Below are positions 1 to 5,435 of a stretch of DNA of 6,063 nucleotides, piece by piece. A program made the translations under genes and the position numbers. Source of the DNA: an uncultured Acidimicrobiaceae bacterium (lineage in GTDB: Bacteria; Actinomycetota; Acidimicrobiia; Acidimicrobiales; Ilumatobacteraceae); contig CAIXHI010000010.1 in assembly GCA_903919215.1 (NCBI GenBank), forward strand, positions 1 through 6,063, given 5' to 3'. Positions within the stretch are counted from its first letter, which is position 1. Every line of letters starts with the position of its first letter. The notes beneath the pieces are model-generated. The model made no database searches and had not been told where the DNA came from. It saw nothing but the letters and a program-made list of their open reading frames with translations.

Positions 1-64
1 GACGGGGGCAGACGGGCGGGCGGCCGGGGACGACACGGGCGCGGGGCAGTTAGCGTGGCGGGTC

Positions 65-1249
65 GTGCTCCGCCGTGCCCTTGATGACTCGTTTCCCGAG
101 GATGTACGGCACCACGTCACCACGTTGACGCTGGCCCGCACGGCCGCCAACGCGTGCTTCCGTTTCGCTCCCCCGTTCCTGGCGACGATCGCCCACGGCA
201 ACGGCACCGACCTAGCGGGGATCGGCGTCGCCGTCGCCGTCAGCGAAATGTCCGGTCTGCTCTCACCGTTCAATGGCGAACTCGTCGAGCGCATGCACCG
301 GCGCACCGCGATGGCTCTCGGCCTCGCCGGGGTCGGCCTCGGCACAGTGCTCGCCGCCAGCAGCGTCAACCCCCTGATGTTCGCTGTGGCGCTGGTGATC
401 ATCTCCCAGAGCAAGGTGATGTTCGACCTCGGCCTCGGTGCCTGGACGTCCGACCGCGTGCCGTTCGCACAGCGGGGTCGCGTGATGGGCCTGACGGAAA
501 TCTCCTGGGCGCTGGGCCTGCTGATCGGCGTCAGCACGATGGGTCTCGTCACCGCGTTCAGCAACTGGCGCGCCGGCTACGCGGTGGGTGCGGTCAGCGT
601 GGTGGCGCTGTCCGCCATCGTCGCGCGGACCCTCCCCGCTGATTCGGGAGCGCACACAGCGGCCGACCGACCAGCACGAAGCCCGATCCGCGTCGCCGAC
701 GTGGCGCCGATGATGGTGGCCACGTTCTGCCTGATGGGGGCCAGCCAGGCCCTGTTCGTCACCTTCGGCAGCTACCTCGACGACACATTCGGCTTCACGC
801 CGGCGACGCTCAGCGCAATGACATTCGCCCTGGGCTTCGGCGAACTGTTCTCGTCGGTGCTGTCATCACGCAACGCCGACCGCTGGGGCAAAGAGCGAAG
901 CGCAGCAATCGGCGGTGCATTGATGGTGCCCGCCGCGCTTGCCCTCGCGCTGGGCCAGGCTCACCTGTGGGCGGCGTTACCAGCGCTGGCGGTGGCGATC
1001 GCGGCCTTCGAGTTCGCGGTCGTCAGCGCGATGCCGCTCGGCACTGCGGCGATCACCGGATCACCGGCACGCGGCATGGCCTTGATGCTCGGCGCCGGCA
1101 CCACTGGTCGTGCGGTGTGCAGCATCACCGCCACGCGCCTGTACGACGCGCACGGTATGGCTGCCCCGGCCCTGTTGTGCGCCGGGTTCGCGCTGTGCAC
1201 CATCGTCGCCTACGGCCAGATGCACCGCCGGCGGGTAGCCCGCAGCTAG
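65..1249 (+). CDS. MFS transporter, 12 predicted membrane helices, substrate unknown
   Basis: A 394-residue inner-membrane secondary transporter of the major facilitator superfamily. Twelve hydrophobic segments can be picked out, at about residues 20-43, 50-69, 81-99, 103-127, 139-162, 168-190, 213-236, 245-268, 280-299, 304-326, 337-362 and 367-388. A charged central loop (191-210) separates the two halves. The loop after helix 2 (GELVERMHRR, 71-80) resembles MFS motif A, and a degenerate copy (RNADRWGKER, 269-278) sits at the equivalent place in the second half, as expected from the MFS internal duplication. Helix 5 has a glycine-rich motif-C-like stretch (ISWALGLLIGV, 146-156), which hints at an antiporter or efflux role. 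The substrate cannot be read from the sequence. The GTG at 65 is chosen because it leaves a short charged N-terminus before helix 1; the ribosome site is poor and the frame stays open to the window edge, so the true start could lie upstream. The family call is firm. Confidence 0.88.
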   Translation: MLRRALDDSFPEDVRHHVTTLTLARTAANACFRFAPPFLATIAHGNGTDLAGIGVAVAVSEMSGLLSPFNGELVERMHRRTAMALGLAGVGLGTVLAASSVNPLMFAVALVIISQSKVMFDLGLGAWTSDRVPFAQRGRVMGLTEISWALGLLIGVSTMGLVTAFSNWRAGYAVGAVSVVALSAIVARTLPADSGAHTAADRPARSPIRVADVAPMMVATFCLMGASQALFVTFGSYLDDTFGFTPATLSAMTFALGFGELFSSVLSSRNADRWGKERSAAIGGALMVPAALALALGQAHLWAALPALAVAIAAFEFAVVSAMPLGTAAITGSPARGMALMLGAGTTGRAVCSITATRLYDAHGMAAPALLCAGFALCTIVAYGQMHRRRVARS

Positions 1250-2964
1250 CCGCGGTAGCCGTTGGTGATGGGCAGGCGGCGGTCCTTGCCGAACGCCTTC
1301 ACGCTGACCCGCACGCCGGGAGGGCACTGGCGACGCTTGTACTCGTTGATGTCGACGAGTCGCGTGATGCGGCGCACGATGGCTTCGTCGTGGCCCATCT
1401 CGACGATCTCGGCGTACGTGCGATCCTCTTCCACGTACAGCCGCAGAATCGGGTCGAGCACTTCGTACGGCGGCAGGCTCTGGTCGTCGCGCTGATCGGG
1501 CCGCAACTCGGCCGACGGCGGCTTGGTGATGACGCTCTCGTTGATGATCGGGCGACCCGCACGCCGGTTGACGTAACGACACAGGCCGTACACCCGCATC
1601 TTCAGCACGTCTTTGATCACGGCGTAGCCACCCACGGAGTCGCCGTAGATCGTGAAGTAGCCGACGGCCATCTCGCTCTTGTTGCCGGTGGTGAGCACCA
1701 TCCAGCCGAACTTGTTGGAGAGCGCCATCAGCGTGGTGCCGCGTATGCGGCTCTGCAGGTTCTCCTCGGTGAGGTCGGGAGCCTTGTCGGCGAACGCTTC
1801 GGCAGTCATCTCCAGATACGCGTTGAAGGCCGGCTCGATGGCCACGGTGCGGTAGTCGATGCCCAACTGCTGGGCGAGGTCGGCTGCGTCGGACTTGGAG
1901 TGGTCGCTGCTGTAGCGCGACGGCATGGACACACCGTGCACGTGCTCGGCGCCGAGCGCGTCGACCGCGACACACGCGACGATGGTGCTGTCGATGCCGC
2001 CCGACAGGCCGATGACGACATCGGTGAACCCGTTCTTGCGCACGTAGTCGCGCGTGCCCAGCACGAGTGCTTCGTACAGCTCAGCGTCGTCGTCGGGCAG
2101 CGGGGAGATGCGCGCGGGCAGTGGCCCGTCCGCGTTGACCGATTGCTCGCTGATCGTGATCAGCCGCATCTGCTCCTCGGTGCGACGACCTCGCGGGTCG
2201 AGCAGACGTTTGCGGTAGACCGGCTCGATCACGATGTCGGTGATCAGCAGTTCCTCGACGAACGTGGCGGCGCGGGCCACCAACGTGCCTTCGGCATCGA
2301 ACACCAGGCTGCCGCCGTCGAACACCAACTCGTCCTGACCGCACACCTGGTTCACGTAGGCGAGCGCACAACTGGCGTCGGCCGCACGTGTGGCGAGCAT
2401 GCGTTCGCGGGTGTCGGCCTTGCCGGCGTGGAACGGCGAGCCGTTGATGTTGATGTTCAGCTCGGCGCCACCGGCGGCTTGCTCAGCGAGCGGACCAGTG
2501 GGGCTCCACACGTCTTCGCAGATGCTGATGCCGACCTTGACGCCACCGATCACGTACAGCTCGTAGGGGTCGCTGGCGTCGCCGGGCGTGAAGTAGCGGG
2601 CTTCATCGAATACGGCGTAGTTGGGGAGCAGGCGCTTGCGATACGTGCCGACGACTTCACCGTTGGCGCACACCGCTGCAGCGTTGTAGAGGTCGCGGTC
2701 GGCGGCCACGTACCCGACCACCGCGGCGCAACGGCCGGTGCGGGAGGCGACCGTGGCCAGTGCGACGAGGTTGTCGGCGACGAAGCCGGGCTTCATCACC
2801 AGGTCTTCGGGCGGGTAGCCGGTGATCGCCAACTCGGGGAAGGCGACGATGTCGCAACCGGCCGCTTCCGCTTCGTCGTAGGCCGCGCAGATCTTGGCGA
2901 CATTGCCGTCGAGATCGCCGACCTTTGGATTGATCTGGGCGAGTGCGATGCGCAGCCGTGTCAC
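1246..2964 (-). CDS. nadE: Glutamine-dependent NAD+ synthetase
   Basis: This 572-residue cytoplasmic enzyme catalyses the last step of NAD+ synthesis: nicotinate adenine dinucleotide is adenylated with ATP and then amidated, using ammonia released from glutamine. Residues 1 to about 265 form the nitrilase-type glutaminase domain. Its catalytic triad is visible as Glu44 (FPELAITGY), Lys110 (YRKRLLPNY) and Cys149 (GISICEDVW). From about 290 onward is the NAD synthetase domain, with the ATP-pyrophosphatase P-loop SGGIDS at 321-326, TGNKSE at 426-431 and the YFTIYGDSVGGY block at 436-447. Length fits the two-domain glutamine-using form rather than the roughly 275-residue ammonia-only form. The GTG at 2964 begins directly at the family's usual N-terminus (RIALAQINP), and no Shine-Dalgarno precedes it, so translation may be leaderless. 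All key residues are intact. It stands alone on this strand, divergent from the pair that starts at 3099. Confidence 0.97.
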   Translation of the reverse strand: MTRLRIALAQINPKVGDLDGNVAKICAAYDEAEAAGCDIVAFPELAITGYPPEDLVMKPGFVADNLVALATVASRTGRCAAVVGYVAADRDLYNAAAVCANGEVVGTYRKRLLPNYAVFDEARYFTPGDASDPYELYVIGGVKVGISICEDVWSPTGPLAEQAAGGAELNININGSPFHAGKADTRERMLATRAADASCALAYVNQVCGQDELVFDGGSLVFDAEGTLVARAATFVEELLITDIVIEPVYRKRLLDPRGRRTEEQMRLITISEQSVNADGPLPARISPLPDDDAELYEALVLGTRDYVRKNGFTDVVIGLSGGIDSTIVACVAVDALGAEHVHGVSMPSRYSSDHSKSDAADLAQQLGIDYRTVAIEPAFNAYLEMTAEAFADKAPDLTEENLQSRIRGTTLMALSNKFGWMVLTTGNKSEMAVGYFTIYGDSVGGYAVIKDVLKMRVYGLCRYVNRRAGRPIINESVITKPPSAELRPDQRDDQSLPPYEVLDPILRLYVEEDRTYAEIVEMGHDEAIVRRITRLVDINEYKRRQCPPGVRVSVKAFGKDRRLPITNGYRG

Positions 2965-2971
2965 GCCAGGA

Positions 2972-2977
2972 AGGCTA
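2972..2977 (-). promoter_or_regulatory. Candidate -10 box for leaderless nadE transcript
   Basis: Read on the minus strand, the hexamer is TAGCCT, which fits the minimal TAnnnT -10 pattern. It lies 7 nt before the GTG start at 2964, so transcription would begin at or next to the start codon itself. The absence of any purine-rich ribosome site between hexamer and GTG agrees with a leaderless message. No good -35 element is visible about 17 nt further upstream, so this rests on position and the hexamer only. Confidence 0.4.
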
Positions 2978-3086
2978 ACCAGGTCTGCCCTCCATGGCCT
3001 GCTCGCGCGGCTGGTCCCTCAAGCTGGGCGCGCTCTGGACCGATAGCTCTCGGACGCCTGGGTGGGCGCCCATATGACGAGTGCTC

Positions 3087-3091
3087 GGGAG
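3087..3091 (+). promoter_or_regulatory. Ribosome binding site deciding the start at 3099
   Basis: GGGAG ends 7 nt before the ATG at 3099, which is near-ideal spacing. The other in-frame start, a GTG at 3081, has no comparable purine block, so the ATG is preferred. It removes six residues from the longest possible reading. Confidence 0.6.
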
Positions 3092-3098
3092 CGGGACC

Positions 3099-3602
3099 AT
3101 GGAATCGGCGAGTGGGTCTCGCGACATCGTCCGCCGGATCGGTCAGGTCGGCACCGATGAACATGCCGACGAGCAGCGCCGAAGCTGGCGCGCCGAACAC
3201 CTGTCGGTCCCAGGCACTGGGCACATCCACTTCGAGGCCTTGCCCTCCGACGACACCGTGGCCGACCAGTTGGCCCGACGAGTCGCCGCTGACCCCACCG
3301 ACGCCCGCCTTCACGTTGCTCGCGTGAACCACCATGTGCTGCACGACGAGGCCGACCGCCTGTACGCGGCGCTCGTCGACCTGTTCTTCGCGTTCGGCCC
3401 ATCTGGCGTTGGGTTGCGGACTCGTCTGCTGAACGGTGCACGGCGACTGATCGGCCCACAGCGCGCCGCCGCGCTCGACCAGCACCTGACCACGGGGTTT
3501 GATGTCCGGTCCAACGTGCCACCGTGCACCGGTTCGGTGCTGGGCACCGGCATCACCGGCGAGACCGAAATCATCCGCTGCACCACGAGGCTGACCGCAT
3601 GA
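3099..3602 (+). CDS. Hypothetical protein, first gene of the Roadblock pair
   Basis: I do not recognise this 167-residue protein with certainty. It has no signal peptide or membrane segment and looks cytoplasmic. The N-terminus (1-45) is polar and probably flexible. Residues about 52-132 look mostly helical: a segment with DPTDARLHVARVNHHV (65-80), the hydrophobic LYAALVDLFFAFG (88-100), then basic LRTRLLNGARRLIG (106-119). The C-terminal part (140-167) is Gly/Thr-rich (GSVLGTGITG) and looks like beta structure. Codons are strongly GC-rich at third positions on this strand, which supports coding here over the long reading frame on the opposite strand. Its TGA overlaps the next gene's ATG (ATGA, 3599-3602), so the two are almost certainly co-transcribed and translationally coupled. 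That suggests a joint role or complex with the Roadblock protein, but the function is unknown. Confidence 0.78.
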   Translation: MESASGSRDIVRRIGQVGTDEHADEQRRSWRAEHLSVPGTGHIHFEALPSDDTVADQLARRVAADPTDARLHVARVNHHVLHDEADRLYAALVDLFFAFGPSGVGLRTRLLNGARRLIGPQRAAALDQHLTTGFDVRSNVPPCTGSVLGTGITGETEIIRCTTRLTA

Positions 3603-4336
3603 GCGACTTCCCGGCTCCTCCGACTGCTCCCCCTCCTCCCCCTCCTCCCACTGCTCCCCCTCCGGCACCGGTTGAGATGTTCGAACTGGTGGGCAGTGGC
3701 TTCTTCCTGCAGCCCACTCCTGCTGGCGCGTACTACGCGGTCGCGAGTTCCGAACCGAACCCGGAACGCGACCTGCTACTGCACCTGATGGGTGGCGCGA
3801 TGTCGCATCGGGCGACCGGCGCCGAGCTCGTGCGGTGGACGGGGCAGGCCACCGAACAGGACGCGTACGCGCTCGTATTCCGTGCACAGGAGCGCGGCTG
3901 GATCGAAGGATTCCGACAGCCGACTGGTCCACCTCCCGGGCCGCTGGAGCCGATCGCCAGCGCCTGTCTGCAACTGCTGTCCAGCACCGGCAGCGGCTTG
4001 CTCTCGGACGCGCAAGGGTCCTGTATCGCCAGCCAGGGTTTTGACGCGTCCAGCGGTGAGTTCCTCGCCGCAGTCAGTGCCGACATCGCTTCAATGCACG
4101 AACGCCATGCCCGCTCTCTCGCCGTGGTGTCGGGCACATTCACTGGTGCATGGGCCCTGGTGGACATGGCGGGCAACAGCCGCGTCGGCTTCTGGCCACT
4201 GTTCGTCGGCGACCGCCGCTTCGTGCTCGCGCTCGGCGGTCTACCGGCGCTGAATCACCCGGCACTGGTCGATCTCGTCTGGGCGCTCAACATGCGATAC
4301 GGGCGCGCTGCACAACGTATGCCCAAGCTGCTCTGA
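3599..4336 (+). CDS. Proline-rich, winged-helix-like, Roadblock/LC7-like domain protein
   Basis: A cytoplasmic protein of 245 residues in three parts. Residues 1-27 are a proline-rich tail with seven consecutive prolines (P11-P17) and a repeated TAPPP unit. Residues about 55-106 (RDLLLHLMGG, GAELVRWTGQATEQDAYALV, RAQERGWIEGF) have the helix-turn-helix-plus-wing pattern of a winged helix. Residues about 121-238 look like a Roadblock/LC7 domain: a first helix, GSGLLSDAQGSCIASQGF as the two-strand hairpin, a long helix (153-173), the strands AWALVDM and RVGFWPLFVGDRRFVLALGG, and a closing helix (221-235). In bacteria this fold is best known in MglB-type regulators of small Ras-like GTPases and in GTPase-linked signalling operons; no GTPase lies in this window. 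A longer reading from 3524 exists, but the ATG at 3599 fits the ATGA overlap with the preceding gene. The Roadblock call is from pattern and predicted fold, not alignment. Confidence 0.8.
   Translation: MSDFPAPPTAPPPPPPPTAPPPAPVEMFELVGSGFFLQPTPAGAYYAVASSEPNPERDLLLHLMGGAMSHRATGAELVRWTGQATEQDAYALVFRAQERGWIEGFRQPTGPPPGPLEPIASACLQLLSSTGSGLLSDAQGSCIASQGFDASSGEFLAAVSADIASMHERHARSLAVVSGTFTGAWALVDMAGNSRVGFWPLFVGDRRFVLALGGLPALNHPALVDLVWALNMRYGRAAQRMPKLL
3623..3663 (+). repeat. Direct repeat in proline-rich coding tract
   Basis: The 14-mer ACTGCTCCCCCTCC occurs at 3623-3636 and again at 3650-3663, exactly 27 bp (9 codons) apart, encoding the two TAPPP units. The intervening sequence is a pure CCT/CCC run. 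CCT is favoured here, unlike the CCG/CCC choice typical of the neighbouring genes. In-frame slippage or duplication could lengthen or shorten this tract without breaking the gene. Confidence 0.85.
3629..3660 (-). other. Potential G-quadruplex on template strand
   Basis: The plus strand has four C-runs at 3629-3633, 3638-3642, 3647-3649 and 3656-3660. The minus strand therefore carries G5, G5, G3 and G5 separated by loops of 4, 4 and 6 nt, which meets the usual G3+ with 1-7 nt loop rule. It lies within the first 21 codons of the Roadblock gene, on the strand the polymerase reads. Whether it folds in the cell is unknown. Confidence 0.5.
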
Positions 4337-4344
4337 CCCGTCAG
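4333..4344. other. Convergent junction with a short inverted repeat
   Basis: CTGA-cccg-TCAG spans the two stop codons: the TGA of the Roadblock gene (4334-4336) and, on the other strand, the TGA of the lipoprotein gene (4341-4343). Only 4 bp separate the genes. The 4-bp stem is too short, and lacks a T-run, to be called an intrinsic terminator; a slightly wider AGCTG/CAGCT pairing (4326-4330 with 4342-4346) is also possible. Confidence 0.35.
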
Positions 4345-5186
4345 CTGATCGGCCCACAGCCGACGTCACCGGGAAGTTCGGCCACCACAGCCAGCTGATA
4401 GACGACACCGCGATCCTCGAACAGCGTGTTCTGGCGCGACCGTTCGAACAGGCCGGCATCCTGCGCTGCGGTCAACGTCGCGCAGGCACTCGCGTCGGAG
4501 AGGTATGGGCCGTTCGACGGCCAGCCCACCACCGTGGGCTTCGGGTCGCTCCACTGCGCGGGGTCGGTGACCGTGGCGCGGTAGCGATACGTGGTGGGTT
4601 CGTACACCTCGTCGAGTCCGAGGTTGGCGGCGCCGACGAGTTGCGCGAGATCGGCCGTGCTCGCGACGAACGACTGCAGTCGTTCACGCGTCGGCGTCGA
4701 CGGCGTGTCGATGCCCAGCGCGTAGGCCCGATGTTCGTACGTCGCGCCATTGATGGTGATCGTGACGACCGTGGTCGGTGCGTCGGCGATCCCGATGCCA
4801 TCGGGTACGTCGTAGTTCGCCGCGGCACCGAGCAGTGCGGCCTCGTCGGCCGCCTTCACCAGGGCGGCGAGACCGGTCGACGTGATTGTGGCCACCATCA
4901 CCGGCATCACCAACGGACCGGGGTACTGCGCGGTGATGGCCCCCTGGGTGAAAACTCGCCCGTCACCCGTGACGAGCAGAGTCGGCAGTCGGTTGAAGAT
5001 CATGTCGGCGGGGACAAGACCGCCTTCGTGAACGATGCGCAGCACGAAGTCGTCGGGGACGATGGGGCCCGGCCCGGTGTCGTGCGGCGTCGTGCCCGGG
5101 TTCATCTCCTTCGAATCGCCGCACGCCGCGAGTGCGGCAAGGGCCGGGACACCGAGGAGAGCGACGAGGAACGAGCGGCGGTTCAT
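4341..5186 (-). CDS. Putative Tat-exported lipoprotein, function unknown
   Basis: A 281-residue predicted lipoprotein. The N-terminus has the twin-arginine pattern NRRSFL (2-7), then a hydrophobic stretch and the lipobox LAAC (19-22). Cys22 would be lipidated after export of a folded protein, anchoring it to the outer face of the membrane. Residues 23-46 are a Gly/Pro/Thr linker. The mature part has beta-rich blocks such as FVLRIVHEGGLVP (47-59), LLVTGDGRVFTQG (70-82) and TTVVTITINGATYEHRAYAL (138-157), and an Ala-rich helical stretch (102-123). The only other cysteines, Cys235 and Cys277, could form a disulfide. No catalytic motif is evident; it resembles uncharacterised actinobacterial lipoproteins. 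A longer reading begins with ATG at 5267, but that would place 27 non-signal residues before the export signal, so the ATG at 5186 is preferred even though its ribosome site (GAAGCGGGC just upstream) is weak. It diverges from glnII. Confidence 0.85.
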   Translation of the reverse strand: MNRRSFLVALLGVPALAALAACGDSKEMNPGTTPHDTGPGPIVPDDFVLRIVHEGGLVPADMIFNRLPTLLVTGDGRVFTQGAITAQYPGPLVMPVMVATITSTGLAALVKAADEAALLGAAANYDVPDGIGIADAPTTVVTITINGATYEHRAYALGIDTPSTPTRERLQSFVASTADLAQLVGAANLGLDEVYEPTTYRYRATVTDPAQWSDPKPTVVGWPSNGPYLSDASACATLTAAQDAGLFERSRQNTLFEDRGVVYQLAVVAELPGDVGCGPIS

Positions 5187-5307
5187 GCCCGCTTCGACGG
5201 CCGGCGCCACGGGGGTGGTTCCCGGAAACATCCGCAGGCTCACGACGTGCGCGACATTGGGATCCATCGAGACCGCATCAGTATGGTTGAGCGCGCTGGT
5301 CGCTCCA

Positions 5308-5331
5308 GTCGCCGCTCTTCGGAGCAGCGAT
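5308..5331. other. Strong hairpin with C(UUCG)G tetraloop
   Basis: GCTC (5314-5317), TTCG loop (5318-5321) and GAGC (5322-5325) form a perfect inner stem. After one C/A mismatch (5313/5326), TCGC (5309-5312) pairs with GCGA (5327-5330), and 5308/5331 adds a G-T pair. Read as plus-strand RNA, the loop is the very stable cUUCGg type. No T-run follows, so it is not a classic intrinsic terminator. It lies about 105 nt ahead of glnII and could belong to its 5' leader, to a small RNA, or be inert in DNA. Confidence 0.5.
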
Positions 5332-5345
5332 CGGGCCTGGCCAAC

Positions 5346-5383
5346 TTCACACAGCGTTCACATACGGGCAACGGGCCGGAAAT
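5346..5383 (+). promoter_or_regulatory. Candidate GlnR operator upstream of glnII
   Basis: Four pentamers recur at exact 11-bp intervals: TTCAC (5346-5350), TTCAC (5357-5361), GCAAC (5368-5372) and GAAAT (5379-5383), each separated by 6 nt. This contains AC-n9-AC-n9-AC and matches the actinobacterial GlnR pattern gTnAC-n6-GnAAC apart from the first base at 5357-5372. GlnR is the OmpR-type global nitrogen regulator, and glnII is a known GlnR target in Streptomyces. The array ends 52 nt before the glnII start codon, a sensible place for control. The identity of the binding protein is inferred. Confidence 0.55.
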
Positions 5384-5424
5384 GCCCAATGAGCAGCATG
5401 TCCACGCCCCTCCCACACACCCGC

Positions 5425-5430
5425 AAAGGA
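5425..5430 (+). promoter_or_regulatory. Ribosome binding site deciding the GTG start of glnII
   Basis: AAAGGA lies 5 nt before the GTG at 5436. An in-frame ATG at 5382 would add 18 residues, but it has no purine block at the right distance, overlaps the operator-like array, and does not match the family N-terminus. Confidence 0.8.
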
Positions 5431-5435
5431 TTCCC

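Noticed and set aside
3063..3072. Perfect 10-bp palindrome TGGGCGCCCA ahead of the gene at 3099
   Set aside because: It could be an operator, but GC-rich palindromes of this length are common in such DNA, only one copy is present, and no matching regulator family is suggested.
967..3327. A 786-codon open frame on the plus strand, longer than any accepted gene
   Set aside because: It runs antisense through nadE, whose catalytic motifs are all intact, and through the end of the MFS gene. Its translation is a low-complexity Val/Asp/Arg/His mix with no domain, as expected from mirrored GC-rich codons.
2961..3932. A 323-codon open frame on the minus strand opposite the Roadblock pair
   Set aside because: The product is low-complexity (Arg/Gly/Glu-rich), has no fold-like pattern, and continues past gene boundaries. 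The plus-strand genes have clear GC-rich third positions, a good ribosome site and an ATGA coupling.
3447..4360. A 16-bp direct repeat (CTGATCGGCCCACAGC) at 3447-3462 and 4345-4360
   Set aside because: One copy is inside the first gene of the pair on plus, the other in the end of the lipoprotein gene on minus. No flanking similarity, terminal inverted repeats or mobile gene is present, so it is most likely chance in GC-rich coding DNA.
5279..5284. CATACT on the minus strand as a -10 box for the lipoprotein gene
   Set aside because: It is a partial match to a -10 element with no convincing -35 about 17 nt upstream, so it was not listed as a feature.
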